Assembly: GCF_000423665.1 (NCBI RefSeq)
Contig: NZ_KE384074.1
Location: forward strand, 148,761 to 212,760
Reading direction: 5' to 3'
Origin: Solirubrobacter soli DSM 22325
GTDB taxonomy: Bacteria; Actinomycetota; Thermoleophilia; Solirubrobacterales; Solirubrobacteraceae
DNA length: 64,000 bases
How positions within the stretch are numbered: position 1 is the stretch's first letter; every line of letters starts with the position of its first letter. Of this stretch, positions 8,502 through 19,523 are shown one piece after another. The position numbers and the translations under genes were made by a program. A model generated the notes under the pieces. The model saw only the letters and a program-made list of their open reading frames with translations. It did not search any database and was not told the DNA's origin.

Positions 8502-8511
8502 AATCTACGAT
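8502..8511. promoter_or_regulatory. overlapping divergent -10 elements
   Basis: Minus strand TAGATT (8502-8507) precedes the TTG of the PucR-type gene (8494) by 7 nt. Plus strand TACGAT (8506-8511) precedes the ATG of the FAD oxidoreductase (8518) by 6 nt. The two hexamers share two bases, so the promoters should compete, and both messages would be leaderless. No good -35 hexamer is visible on either side. Confidence 0.45.
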
Positions 8512-8517
8512 GCGCGG

Positions 8518-9450
8518 ATGCGGGTCGCAGTCGTGGGCGCCGGAATCTGCGGGCTGGCCGCGGGTTTCGAGCTGCAGCGCCGCGGCGCGCGCGTGACGGT
8601 CTACGAGTCCGTCGGCGTCGGGGCGGGACAGTCGCTCGGGCTCGCCCGGATCTTCCGGATCGCCCACGCGTCGCCGCTGCTGTGCGAGCTCGCGTTGGAG
8701 GCGCGGGCGGGCTGGAGAGCGTGGGAGCGCGAGTTCGGCGTGCGCCTGCTGGGCGCGGAGGGGCTCGTCGTGGTGGGCGATGAGGCCGCGGCGGGCGCGG
8801 CAGGCGAGCCGGGCGGGTCGCGCGGTGACGCCATGCGGGCGGCCGGCGCCCCCGTCGAGGCCGTCGACGACGCGCGGGCGCGGCTCCCGTTCTTCGGCTA
8901 CGACTGGGGCGACGGGATCTTCGACCCGCTGGCGGGCTCGCTGCGCATCCGCCGGGCGCTCGACGCGCTCGCGTCGCGTGTTTCGGTCGAGCCGCGCACA
9001 GTCACCGACGTCGACGCGCTCGAGGCCGACGCCGTGCTCGTCTGCGCCGGGATCGGGACGCACGCACTCGTGCCGGAGCTCGACTTCCAGCTCACCTACG
9101 AGCCCCACATCCGCATCACGTACGAGCTCGGGACGAGCGCGCCGTGCGTCATCTCACCCGAGCTCTACGGCTGTCCGCTCGGCAGCACCGGCCGCTACGC
9201 GATCGGGATGCACGACCAGGGGCGACACGCGGCGGTCTCGCTGCCCGCGGTCGGGCGCGTCGAGTGCGTCTCGCCGCACGCACCGTGGCTCGACGCCCAC
9301 GGCGACGGCTTCCTCGCGCTCCGCCGCGGCCGCGTCACGGCGTTCACCGGCTCGAACCTCATGAAGTTCGGCCCGCTGATCGGCGACCGGCTCGCGGTGT
9401 CGGTGCTCAGCGGCGAGATCCACGCGGATCTACGATCCCGCGCCGATTAG
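8518..9450 (+). CDS. FAD-dependent oxidoreductase, sarcosine/N-methyl amino acid oxidase-like
   Basis: The N-terminal dinucleotide motif VVGAGICGLAAGFELQRRGA (residues 4-23) is followed by GQSLGLARIFRIAH, equivalent to the flavin-linking Arg-rich loop of monomeric sarcosine oxidases. Near the C terminus NLMKFGPLIGDRLA matches their FAD-contacting tail. The protein is 310 residues against about 380 in the family, so some substrate-domain strands are missing or short. It would oxidise a small secondary or N-methyl amine, releasing H2O2. It diverges from a proline-linked regulator and its last 21 bp overlap the convergent EamA gene. The substrate is unknown. Confidence 0.75.
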   Translation: MRVAVVGAGICGLAAGFELQRRGARVTVYESVGVGAGQSLGLARIFRIAHASPLLCELALEARAGWRAWEREFGVRLLGAEGLVVVGDEAAAGAAGEPGGSRGDAMRAAGAPVEAVDDARARLPFFGYDWGDGIFDPLAGSLRIRRALDALASRVSVEPRTVTDVDALEADAVLVCAGIGTHALVPELDFQLTYEPHIRITYELGTSAPCVISPELYGCPLGSTGRYAIGMHDQGRHAAVSLPAVGRVECVSPHAPWLDAHGDGFLALRRGRVTAFTGSNLMKFGPLIGDRLAVSVLSGEIHADLRSRAD

Positions 9451-9843
9451 CACCGCGCCGGTGACGGCCAGCAGGATGCCGAAGTACTGGACGCCGTTGA
9501 GCTTCTCGCCGAGGAAGGCGACCGAGAGCAGCGCGACGATGGCCGGGTACAGGCCGATGATCGGGACGACGGCGCTCGCCTTGCCGTTCTGGAGCGCGAG
9601 GTAGAAGGTGATCATCCCGGTGCCTCCCGAGATGGCGCTGATCACGGCGATCCAGAGCGCGCTGGGCGACCAGGAGGTCGTGCGCTGGCCGAGTGCGATC
9701 GCGACCAGGCCGACGAGCGTGGTGACGACGCCGAAGACGATCGCCGCCTGGACCGACGTCGTGTGGTCGAGGGCGATCTTGCCGAAGAACGACCACCCGG
9801 TCCATAGCGCGACGGTGATCAAGGTGTAGGCGAGCCAGGCCAC
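9430..9843 (-). CDS. half-size EamA/DMT-family membrane transporter
   Basis: The 137-residue protein has one EamA repeat: about five hydrophobic segments, with [22 protein letters not shown] at the C terminus, which is the hallmark end of an EamA domain. Full DMT exporters have two repeats, so this one probably acts as a dimer. The start codon is GTG. The gene is convergent with, and overlaps by 21 bp, the FAD oxidoreductase. The cargo cannot be inferred. Confidence 0.8.
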   Translation of the reverse strand: MAWLAYTLITVALWTGWSFFGKIALDHTTSVQAAIVFGVVTTLVGLVAIALGQRTTSWSPSALWIAVISAISGGTGMITFYLALQNGKASAVVPIIGLYPAIVALLSVAFLGEKLNGVQYFGILLAVTGAVLIGAGS

Positions 9844-9910
9844 GGCCGAGCAGTATGAATGGCCAGGCGCGGGGGATCCGCCTCAGGCGGGCGCTGTCGG
9901 AGCCGAAGAC

Positions 9911-11806
9911 GTGGGTGTGCGCCTCACGCTCCTGCTCGCATTCGCCGCTCTTGCGCTGCCCGCGACCGCCCGGGCCGATGACGCCATCATCGTCAAGCGC
10001 GTGCCCGGCCTGGACCGGGCGGAGCGCGCCGCCGTGCGCGCCGATGCCGACGTCACGCTCGACGCCAAGCTCACGCTGCCGGACACGGAGGTCGTCGTCG
10101 CCGAGCCCGGTGAGCTCGACGCGGCGCTCGACGCGTTGAACGCCAATCCGGACGTGCTCTACGCCGAGCCGGACCTGCCGGTCGCGCCCGCGTCCCACGA
10201 CGCGCTGTTCGGCAACCAGTGGGGCCTGAACAACACGGGGCAGACGATCGGGACGGTCGGGACGCCCGACGCGGACATCGACGCGCCTGAGGCGTGGCTG
10301 AAGAGCCGCGGCGCGGGGGCGACCGTGGCGGTCGTCGACACCGGCGCCGAGGTCACCCACCCGGACCTCGCGGGCCAGTGGACCGGCAACCCGGGCGAGC
10401 GCGGCGGCGGCAAGGAGACCAACGGCGCCGACGACGACGGCAACGGGTTCGTCGACGACTGGCAGGGCTGGGACTTCGTCCACAACGACAACTCGCAGGA
10501 GACCGAGGGGAACTTCCACTCCACGCACGTGTCGGGGACGATCGCGGCGCTGACCGACAACGGCCCCGGCGTCGCGGGCGTGGCGCCGGACGCGAAGGTC
10601 GTCCCGATCAAGATCTTCGGGCCGTCCGGCTCGACCGCGTCCTCGAGCATGATCGCGGAGGCCTTCGACTATGCGGGCGACCTGGGCGTGGACGTGGTCA
10701 ACGCGTCGCTGGGCGGGGCTGGGACGTCGTGGACCGTGACCAGCGCGATGCTGGACCATCCGAACACGCTGTACGTGGTCTCGGCCGGCAATAGCGCCGA
10801 CGACGCCAACTTCTACATGCCGTGCAACTCGCCGGCGCTGAACCTCGTGTGCGTGGCCTCGAGCGACAACCGCGACCTGCGCTCGGACTTCTCGAACGTG
10901 AGCGCGACCGTCGTCGACCTGTTCGCGCCGGGCTCCTACGTCCTCTCGACGGGCCTCAACGGCGGCTACACGTTCGCGAACGGCACCTCGATGGCCGCGC
11001 CGCACGTCAGCGGCGTCGCCGCGCTGCTGGCGGCGGACGAGCCGGACGCGACGGTGGCGCAGATCAAGGCCGCGCTGCTGTCGTCGGTGGACGTCAAGGC
11101 CGCGTTCAGCGGACTCGCGTCGACCGGCGGGCGCCTGAACGCCGCGGCCGCGCTGAACGCGCTGGAGGCCGCCGTCGCGCCGACCCCGACGCCCACGCCC
11201 ACCCCCACGGCCACGCCTGAGCCGACGGCGACCTCGACGCCCACGCCGACGCCCACGCCCGAGCCGACGGCGACCTCCACGCCCACGCCGACGCCTGAGC
11301 CGACGGCGACCTCGACGCCGACGCCCACGCCGACGTCCACGCCGACGCCCACGCCGACGCCCACGCCCACGGCGAGCCCTTCCCCCACGCCCACCCCGGT
11401 CAAGACGCCGACGCCCACGCCGACCGCGACGCCCGTCACGACCCCCGCCCCCACGCCCGCCCCGCCGGTCGCCACGCCCACGCCCGCCCCCACCGCCGGC
11501 CCGCCCGCGCCCAGGAAGCCGCGCGTCTCGCGGCCGAAGATCACCGGGACGGTCACCACCAAGCAGGCCGCGAAGGTCACCTACACGCTCACCGAGGACG
11601 CGACGGTCACCTACACCATCCGCTGCGCCGGCTCGAAGGCGTGCGCCAGCACCCGCCCGGCCCGCGCGTCGCAGACCGCGAAGGCCGGAAACCGGTCCTT
11701 CGAGCTCACGCGCCGGCAGGGCGGGAAGCTCCTGCCCGCGGGCAAGTACACGCTCACGCTGAGCGCCGGAGACTCCTCCGCCGGCGCCGCCTTCACGGTG
11801 AAGTAG
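9911..11806 (+). CDS. secreted subtilisin-like serine protease (S8) with PT-rich linker
   Basis: This 631-residue protein has a signal peptide (residues 1-22), a short inhibitor-like propeptide (about 25-90) and an S8 domain. The catalytic residues are D143 in [16 protein letters not shown]203 in [10 protein letters not shown] (the usual Gly after His is Ser here) and S360 in [12 protein letters not shown]. The domain ends near residue 425. Then comes about 110 residues of Pro-Thr repeats, a flexible linker as in exported wall-spanning proteins. A C-terminal beta domain follows (about 540-631). The start codon is GTG, with a second GTG two codons later. A hairpin terminator follows the stop directly. 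Confidence 0.93.
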   Translation: MGVRLTLLLAFAALALPATARADDAIIVKRVPGLDRAERAAVRADADVTLDAKLTLPDTEVVVAEPGELDAALDALNANPDVLYAEPDLPVAPASHDALFGNQWGLNNTGQTIGTVGTPDADIDAPEAWLKSRGAGATVAVVDTGAEVTHPDLAGQWTGNPGERGGGKETNGADDDGNGFVDDWQGWDFVHNDNSQETEGNFHSTHVSGTIAALTDNGPGVAGVAPDAKVVPIKIFGPSGSTASSSMIAEAFDYAGDLGVDVVNASLGGAGTSWTVTSAMLDHPNTLYVVSAGNSADDANFYMPCNSPALNLVCVASSDNRDLRSDFSNVSATVVDLFAPGSYVLSTGLNGGYTFANGTSMAAPHVSGVAALLAADEPDATVAQIKAALLSSVDVKAAFSGLASTGGRLNAAAALNALEAAVAPTPTPTPTPTATPEPTATSTPTPTPTPEPTATSTPTPTPEPTATSTPTPTPTSTPTPTPTPTPTASPSPTPTPVKTPTPTPTATPVTTPAPTPAPPVATPTPAPTAGPPAPRKPRVSRPKITGTVTTKQAAKVTYTLTEDATVTYTIRCAGSKACASTRPARASQTAKAGNRSFELTRRQGGKLLPAGKYTLTLSAGDSSAGAAFTVK

Positions 11807-11827
11807 CCGCCGCGGCGGCTATTTTGG
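11805..11827 (+). terminator. intrinsic terminator of the S8 protease gene
   Basis: A 16-base perfect palindrome (AGCCGCCG/CGGCGGCT, 11805-11820) overlaps the stop codon and is followed by ATTTTGG, a weak T tract. It lies directly before the histidine kinase start. Confidence 0.55.
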
Positions 11828-11833
11828 CCGCTG

Positions 11834-13141
11834 TTGTTGTCTGATCGCCGGACCCTGATCATCGCCCTCGCGGCGCTCGTGTGCGGGGCCGTGTCGGCGT
11901 ACGTCGGCGCGACCAGCGAGCGCGCCGACAGCCCGATCGCCTGGGCGATCGCCGGCCCGGCGATCGGCCTGAACTTCATCGCCACCGGGCTCTACGCGTG
12001 GCGCCGGCTGCCCGACAACCGAACCGGGCTGCTGATGGTCGCGCTCGGGTTCGCGTGGCTGAACTCGACGCTCGCCAACGCGAACGCCGACCTCGTCCAC
12101 GAGTACGCGGGCGTCACCGGCGGCCTGTGGGGCGCGGTCTTCCTGCACCTCGGGATCGGCTTCCCGCGCGGTCGCGTGACGACGCCGCTGGACAAGGGGA
12201 TCGTCGCCGCCGGCTACGTGATCTTCCCGCTCGCGTTCCTCCCCGGCCGCGTGGTCGGCGCGGTGCTCTACGCGGCGCTGCTGATCGTCGTGCTGTTCCG
12301 CAGCGCGCACAACTGGCGTCACGCGGACATGTTCGAACGCATCCAGCTGGCGCCCGCCTACACGTTCGCGCTGGCCACGTTCGCGCTGGCCACGATCTCC
12401 CAGGCCGCCGACAGCGCCGTGCTCGGGTGGGCGACGCTGGCGACGACGTTCCTGATGCCGTTCGCCTTCATCGTCGGGCTCACCCGCAGCCGGATCAGCC
12501 ACCTGGACGCCGAGTTGCACGTGCGCATGGAGGAGCTGCGGGCGTCCCGGGCGCGGCTCGTGCAGGCGGGCGACGCGGCGCGCCGCAAGCTGGAACGCGA
12601 CCTGCACGACGGGGCGCAGTCGCGGCTCGTGGCGTTGTCGCTGACGTTGCGGATGGCGCGCAAGCGGGCGGACGACCCGGAGCTGGTCGAGTTGCTGGAC
12701 CGCGCGCAGGACGAGCTCAAGACGAGCCTGGCGGAGCTGCGCGAGCTGGCGCGCGGCATCCATCCCGCGGTGCTGACGGAGCGGGGCCTCGAGGCCGCGG
12801 TGCAGACGCTCGTGCAGCGCGCACCGGTGCCGGTGACGGTCGAGGCGGAGAGCGCCGGACGGCTCCCGGAGCCGGTCGAGAGCGCGGCGTACTTCGTCGT
12901 CTCGGAGGGACTGGCGAACGTCGCCAAGTACGCACAAGCCACGCAGGCTTCGGTGGCGGTGCGGCGCGAGGACGGGAGAGTGACGATCGAGGTGGCCGAC
13001 GACGGCGTCGGCGGAGCCGATACGGCGAACGGCTCAGGTCTGCGAGGGCTGGCCGACCGCGTAGCGGCGCTGGATGGCACCCTCACCCTGGAGAGCCCGG
13101 CCGGCCGCGGAACGCAGCTGAGGGCCGAGATCCCTATGTAG
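11834..13141 (+). CDS. membrane sensor histidine kinase, NarL/DesK-like (HisKA_3)
   Basis: The N-terminal half (about residues 5-215) holds roughly seven hydrophobic segments, so the sensor is integral to the membrane. After a coiled-coil stretch (about 222-245) comes RKLERDLHDGAQSRLVALS with the phospho-accepting His, then a HATPase_c domain with an N-box (SEGLANVAKYAQA) and G1 motif (VADDGVGG). Such kinases phosphorylate LuxR-type response regulators, but none is adjacent, so this is an orphan. TTG at 11834 is the best available start and is uncertain; the coding signal is clear from about codon 3 onward. Confidence 0.88.
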   Translation: MLSDRRTLIIALAALVCGAVSAYVGATSERADSPIAWAIAGPAIGLNFIATGLYAWRRLPDNRTGLLMVALGFAWLNSTLANANADLVHEYAGVTGGLWGAVFLHLGIGFPRGRVTTPLDKGIVAAGYVIFPLAFLPGRVVGAVLYAALLIVVLFRSAHNWRHADMFERIQLAPAYTFALATFALATISQAADSAVLGWATLATTFLMPFAFIVGLTRSRISHLDAELHVRMEELRASRARLVQAGDAARRKLERDLHDGAQSRLVALSLTLRMARKRADDPELVELLDRAQDELKTSLAELRELARGIHPAVLTERGLEAAVQTLVQRAPVPVTVEAESAGRLPEPVESAAYFVVSEGLANVAKYAQATQASVAVRREDGRVTIEVADDGVGGADTANGSGLRGLADRVAALDGTLTLESPAGRGTQLRAEIPM

Positions 13142-13226
13142 TGGGGGGCGGTTCGTCTCCGCTGGCTCGATCCCCGGTGTGGCGGATGCGCTTCATGCCC
13201 TCTATGACTGCGGCGCCCCTGGAAAC

Positions 13227-14366
13227 TCATCGGACTTTGACGAGAAATTTCTGGAGCGTCTGCGTGGTGAGCGTCGGGGCGTAGTCCAGCGGCTGCCCTG
13301 CGACGGCTTCCAGGCCCGGATGGCGGTCGAGCAGCACGTCCAGCGCGACCCGCGCCTCGAGCCGCGCGAGCGGCGCCCCGAGGCAGAAGTGCGTCCAACG
13401 ACCGAACGCGAGGTGGTCCTGCTTCGGGCGGTCCAGGTCGAACGCTCGCGGGTCCTCGAAACGCGTCGGGTCGTGATTGGCGGCCGCGAAGAGCACGTGG
13501 ACGATGTCACCGTCCACAATCGTCTCGCCGCCGAGCTGCACCGACCTCGTCGCCCGGCGGAACAGGCCCTTGCTGGACCCGCGCCGGCGCAGCGTCTCCT
13601 CGACGGCGACGGGCACGAGCGAGCGGTCCGCCCGCACGCGTTCCCACCGTGAGCGGTCCTGCAGCAGGTAGCCGACCATGTGGGCGATCAGGTTCGCGGT
13701 CGTGTCGTTGCCGGCGATCACCAGCTCGAGCGCGAGGGTGATCGCGTCGTCGTCGGCGAGGTCGAGCGCCGCGAGCGCGGAGATGACATCGTCGCGCGGC
13801 GTCGCCCGGCGCTCCTCGATCAGCGCGCGGGTGCGGTCCATGACGGCGTGCATGCGGGCGATCCGCTCCGGGTCTCCCCCGTCCTCGTCCCCCGCCGGGG
13901 TCGCGAGGACGAGGAAGTCCTCCGTCCATTGCCGCAGCGCCGGGCCCTCGTGGGGCTCGAACCCGAGGATCTTCGTGATCACCCGCAACGGCAGCGCGTT
14001 GGCGTACTCGGCCATCAGGTCCGTTTGCAACGCGTTTGCCAATTCCGCGCACGTTTGCGCGATGAATGGCTCCATTTCAGCCACTCTTCGCGGCGTGAAT
14101 GCTCGTTGCATGCGTTTGCGCAGCGCGGTGTGCTCGGGTGGGTCCTTGGCGACGAGCATCCGCGGGCGCGGGAAGCCGCGCAGGGCGAACGCGTCGGCCG
14201 AGGAGAACGTCGCGGTGTCGCGCAGCACGGCGAGCACCTCGTCGTAGCCGGTGACCGACCACATGCCGAGCCGGTCGTCATAGAAGACCGGCGGGCGCTC
14301 GGCCCAAGCCGGGTACGGGTCGCGGAGCTGCTCCGGCGAGAGCGGCTCGTAGGGGCAGGCGGTCAT
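13227..14366 (-). CDS. cytochrome P450
   Basis: This 379-residue soluble P450 has the I-helix oxygen-activation motif AGNDTT, the K-helix ExxR (EETLRR) and the heme loop FGRWTHFCLG with the thiolate ligand at C328. The usual Gly in the third-fourth loop position is Trp. The length suits bacterial class I enzymes that need ferredoxin partners, and none is encoded nearby. Its ATG overlaps the stop of the importer permease by 4 bp, so it is the last gene of the ten-gene catabolic operon. It may hydroxylate or O-demethylate the imported compound before ring opening; this role is inferred. Confidence 0.93.
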   Translation of the reverse strand: MTACPYEPLSPEQLRDPYPAWAERPPVFYDDRLGMWSVTGYDEVLAVLRDTATFSSADAFALRGFPRPRMLVAKDPPEHTALRKRMQRAFTPRRVAEMEPFIAQTCAELANALQTDLMAEYANALPLRVITKILGFEPHEGPALRQWTEDFLVLATPAGDEDGGDPERIARMHAVMDRTRALIEERRATPRDDVISALAALDLADDDAITLALELVIAGNDTTANLIAHMVGYLLQDRSRWERVRADRSLVPVAVEETLRRRGSSKGLFRRATRSVQLGGETIVDGDIVHVLFAAANHDPTRFEDPRAFDLDRPKQDHLAFGRWTHFCLGAPLARLEARVALDVLLDRHPGLEAVAGQPLDYAPTLTTQTLQKFLVKVR

Positions 14367-15342
14367 GGCTTGCGCGAGAGCCGGGCGAGCGTCACCGCGA
14401 TCAGCAGCGCCGCGCCGTTGAACACCTGCTGCACGAACGGCTGCGCGCCTTCCTGCTGCAGCCCCGTGATGCCAGTCGCGACGAGGTAGACCGCGATCAG
14501 CGTGCCGATCGCGTTGAAGCGGCCTGGGCGGATCGACGTCGCGCCGAGGAACGCACCGGCGAACGCGGGCAGCAGCGAGCCGAGCCCGACGGTCGGCGAC
14601 GACGCGCCGAGGATCATCACGCTCAGGCAGCCGGAGAGCGCGGCCAGGAGCGCGGCGAAGACGAACGCCTGGACCGTCCGCCGCTCCGTCCGCACGCCGG
14701 CGAGCAGCGCGGCGCGCTCGTTGCCGCCGGTGGCGTAGCACTCGCGACCCCACGGCGTGTACTCGAGCGCGAGCCACAGCACCGCGGTGGCCGCCAGCAC
14801 GTAGACGAACGGGAGCGGGACGCCGAGGATCGCGTTGCGGCCGAGGTCCGTGAACAGGGCCGGCAACGCGCCCGTGATCGTCACGTCCTTGGTCAGCGAC
14901 TGCGTGAGGCCGAGCACGAGGATGCCGACCCCGAGCGTCGCCACGAACGAGTTCAGCTTGACCTTGGCCACGAGCACGCCGTTGACGAGGCCGACGAGCG
15001 CGCCCGCGGCGAGCACGACGACGATGGCGAGCACCGGCGCCACGCCTTCGTTGACGATCAGGTGCGCGCAGAGACCCTGCGCCAACCCGAACTGGTAGCC
15101 GACCGAGATGTCGAACTGGCCGACGACCAGCGGCAGCATCGCGGCCAGCGCGAGCAGCGCGACCGTGGCCTGCGTGGACGCGATCGTCTGCGCGTTCGCG
15201 CCGGTCGCGAAGACGGCGGGGTTGAGCACGCTGAACAGCGCGACGATCGCCGCGAACACCACGATCAACGCGTACTTCTGGCCCGCGGCGCGGCTGACGC
15301 GCCGCCAGCGCCCGGTCTCGGGCCGAACGAGAATGGCCGTGC

Positions 15343-15346
<4 letters not shown>
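14363..15346 (-). CDS. sugar-type ABC transporter permease (RbsC/BPD_transp_2 family)
   Basis: The protein (327 residues) has about nine to ten hydrophobic segments. Typical RbsC-family stretches are VVGQFDISVGYQFGLAQ, VNGVLVAKVKLNSFVATLG and TGGNERAALLAGVRT, the loop that contacts the ATPase. The GTG start at 15346 overlaps the ATPase stop (GTGA). It would form the membrane channel with the ATPase and binding protein encoded just upstream. The family carries pentoses, inositol, autoinducer-2 and some other compounds, so the family alone does not name the cargo. Confidence 0.92.
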
Positions 15347-16883
<1,537 letters not shown>

Positions 16884-16887
<4 letters not shown>

Positions 16888-17975
16888 CGCCCCCAGAGCT
16901 CCTTGTAGGCGGCCTGGTAGTCGACGTCGCCCGTCCAGCCCTTGCCCGACGGCACGTTGGACTTGTCGAAGAGCCGCTGCGGGAGCACCGCGTTCTCGAC
17001 CGGCGAGCCGGCCATGTGGCGGACGAGCAGGTCGACCGCCGCCCAGCCGCCCCACGGCGGGACCGTGGCGAGGTCGACGGCCTGGCCGCCGTTCTGGACG
17101 CCCTCGATGCCGTTCGGGTCACCCTCGGCGCCGACCATCTTCACCCGCCCCGACGCGCCCGCCGACCGGATGCCCTGGCCCGCGAAGATGCCACTCGAGT
17201 CGAACGGCGCGACGACGTAGGTCACGTCCGGATGCCGTTGGAGCGCCGAGGTCACCGCGCCCGCCAGCTGCGACGCCATCGTGCCGATGTTGAAGTCGAC
17301 GGTGTCGACGACCGTGCAGCCGGAGCAGGCGGCCTTGAGCTCGTCCGTCAGCGCGGCGTTGCGCTTGACCAGTTCCGGGAACGCCTTCTCCTGCAGCATC
17401 AGGACCTTGGCCTTGCCGCCGGAGTCCTTGATGATCCAGTCGGCGAGGATCTTGCCGCCCTCGGCGTGGTCGGTCGACGCGTAGCCGTCGACGGCGGTCG
17501 GCCCGAGCTTGGGGATGAACGTCGACACGACCGGGATGCCGGCGGCCTTGGCCTTCGCCAGGGCGCCCGCGACCAGCGCCGGGTCGACGGCGAGCAGCAC
17601 GATGCCATCCGCCTTGGCGGTCACGGCCTGCTGGATCGCGCTGCTCCACGTGGCGGGGTCGCCCTTGCCGTCGGCGACGGTGACGTTCCAGCCCAGCGCC
17701 TTGCCCGCCTCCTGCACCCCGATGCCACCCTGCACGCACCCGTAGCCCTGCGAGCTGCAGGTGATCGCGACGATCTTCTTGCCTGCGGGCGCCCGCACCG
17801 CGGCGCCCGGGGCGGCGAACTTCTGTACCGGCGCCATCGCGCCGCTGACGGTGTCCGTGACGGTGGCGCTCGCGCCACCCGCGGCCGGCGCTCCCCCGCC
17901 GGACTCCGCCGGCGTCGAGGACCCGCACGCGGCCAGGGTCAGCCCAGCCGCCAGCACGGCGACGAATCCACGCAT
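16884..17975 (-). CDS. sugar-type ABC transporter substrate-binding lipoprotein (Peripla_BP_4)
   Basis: The 363-residue protein starts with a lipoprotein signal ending LTLAACGSS, so Cys17 is the likely lipidated residue. A Gly/Ala/Ser-rich spacer follows, then the two-lobe fold of RbsB-like proteins (KKIVAITCSSQGYGCVQGG, ADGIVLLAVDPALV, VVAPFDSSGIFAGQG). A strong Shine-Dalgarno (GAGGAGAGAG) precedes the ATG. Extra paired Cys residues (CSSQGYGC and CSGC) hint at disulfides outside the cell. The gene sits 24 bp after the MhpA-like monooxygenase and is coupled to the ATPase gene, so it probably selects the substrate of the catabolic operon. Confidence 0.93.
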
Positions 17976-17999
17976 GATCTCTCTCCTCTGTGTTGCGAG

Positions 18000-19523
18000 T
18001 TAGGCGATGACGGGTGCGCGCAGGCGCGCCGCGAGGTCGTCGACGAGCGCGCCGAGGTCCCCCAGCGACGGCGCGGTGCCGAAGACGTAGAAGTCCGGGC
18101 GGGCGATCGAGACCTCGATGCCACGCGCGGCGAAGTGGTCGGCGTACTCCCCGCCGACCTCGGCGAAGACGACCCCGAGCGACTCGAGGAACGCGACCTG
18201 ACGCGAGCTCAACACGCTCCGCGGATCGCCGGCGGTCGAGAGCACCTGCCAGCGGCCGGCGGCGTCGAACGCGCGGTCGAAGAGCTCGCCGTCGACCCGC
18301 CCCTGCAGCGACAGCTCGCCCGCGCCCGCGGTGTCGGCGATGACGCCGTGCCGGACCTGCGGGAACTCAGGGAGCGGCGGCCGGAAGCCCGCGCGGAACC
18401 GAGCGTCGCGCTCGGCGGCCGCGACCGGATCGGTGATGCACGGCACGCGACCGGCCTCGAGCGAGATCACGGTCCAGTCCGTCACGTACGGGCGCAACTC
18501 CTCTTCGTACGAATCGAGGAGGGCGTCCGCCGCCAGCCCGCGCAGCACGAGGTCGAGCTTCCACACGAGGTTCTTGGCATCGCGCATCCCGCTGCACATG
18601 CCCTGGCCCATGAACGGAGGCATCGTGTGCGCGGCGTCGCCGATCAGGAACGTCCGCCCGCGCCGCCACTGCTCGGCGGTGCGCGCCTCGAACGTGTAGA
18701 CGAGCTGCCGCACGATCTCGACGTCGTCCGGCCCGAGCCCGAGGTCGCCGAGCAACCGCCACGCGGTCTCCGGCCGCTGCATCTCCTCGACCGTCTCCCC
18801 CGGCAGCAGCGCCCACTCCCAGCGGCGGTGGCGCTTGCCCAGCGGCAGCACGGTGATCGGCCGCGCGGGATCGCAGATCTGGCCGCAGTCGAAGTCGAAG
18901 GTCAAGTCCCGCTTCATCCGCGCGTCGACGTCGAGCCACTGCTCGTTGAAGCCCAGGTCGGTGCGCTCGATGCCGAGCCAGCGGCGGACCGTGGAGGACG
19001 CGCCGTCGGCGCCGACCAGGTAGCGCCCGCGGAGCACCCGCTCCTCATCCGTGACCACCGGCCGGGCCTGCCCGGGGACGAGCACGGTCTTGCGCACCAC
19101 CACCTCGACGTGGTCGTCGTGCTCGGAGAAGGCGATCGCCTCCCAGCCGGCCAGCACCTCGACACGCGGGTCCGAACGCACCCGCGATGCCAGTGCATCC
19201 TCGAGCACCGGCTGGTACTGCATGTAGTCGGAGTTGTAGCCGGAGACCGCCTTCGCGCCCCAGTCGAACTCCATCAGGGTCTCGCCGTCCCCGTTCACCC
19301 ACACGTAGTCGAGCGTGGGGTACGAGTCCGCGAGCACGGGTCCCTCGCAGTCCAGGGACTGCAGGATGCGCACGATCTCGTGGTCGATGTGACCCGCGCG
19401 CGGCAGGCCGTACAGCCCGGCATGACGCTCGATCACGGCGACCGAGCGCCCGGCCTGCGCGGTCAGCGCGGCCATCGTCAGGCCGACCGGGCCGAGCCCG
19501 ACCTGCACGACGTCATAGATCAT
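18000..19523 (-). CDS. FAD-dependent aromatic monooxygenase, MhpA-like
   Basis: This is a class A flavoprotein hydroxylase of 507 residues. The FAD motif is VVQVGLGPVGLTMAALTAQAG (about residues 5-25, with the expected GxGxxG). The DG motif appears as YLVGADGASSTVRRWLG and the GD motif as FLIGDAAHTMPPFMGQGM, followed by RDAKNLVWKLDLVLRG. The sequence is closest in style to 3-(3-hydroxyphenyl)propionate hydroxylases, which add an ortho hydroxyl to a phenol and so make a catechol. An extradiol dioxygenase gene upstream in the same operon fits that product. The start overlaps the creatininase-family gene by 11 bp. Confidence 0.9.
   Translation of the reverse strand: MIYDVVQVGLGPVGLTMAALTAQAGRSVAVIERHAGLYGLPRAGHIDHEIVRILQSLDCEGPVLADSYPTLDYVWVNGDGETLMEFDWGAKAVSGYNSDYMQYQPVLEDALASRVRSDPRVEVLAGWEAIAFSEHDDHVEVVVRKTVLVPGQARPVVTDEERVLRGRYLVGADGASSTVRRWLGIERTDLGFNEQWLDVDARMKRDLTFDFDCGQICDPARPITVLPLGKRHRRWEWALLPGETVEEMQRPETAWRLLGDLGLGPDDVEIVRQLVYTFEARTAEQWRRGRTFLIGDAAHTMPPFMGQGMCSGMRDAKNLVWKLDLVLRGLAADALLDSYEEELRPYVTDWTVISLEAGRVPCITDPVAAAERDARFRAGFRPPLPEFPQVRHGVIADTAGAGELSLQGRVDGELFDRAFDAAGRWQVLSTAGDPRSVLSSRQVAFLESLGVVFAEVGGEYADHFAARGIEVSIARPDFYVFGTAPSLGDLGALVDDLAARLRAPVIA

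Noticed and set aside
11160-11510. Regular short repeats that could suggest a CRISPR array
   Set aside because: The repeats are 6-base coding units in frame with the protease and lack spacers; no cas genes are present.
13142-13226. Possible tRNA or small RNA between the histidine kinase and P450 genes
   Set aside because: No cloverleaf, anticodon arm or T-loop could be drawn, and no clear promoter is present.
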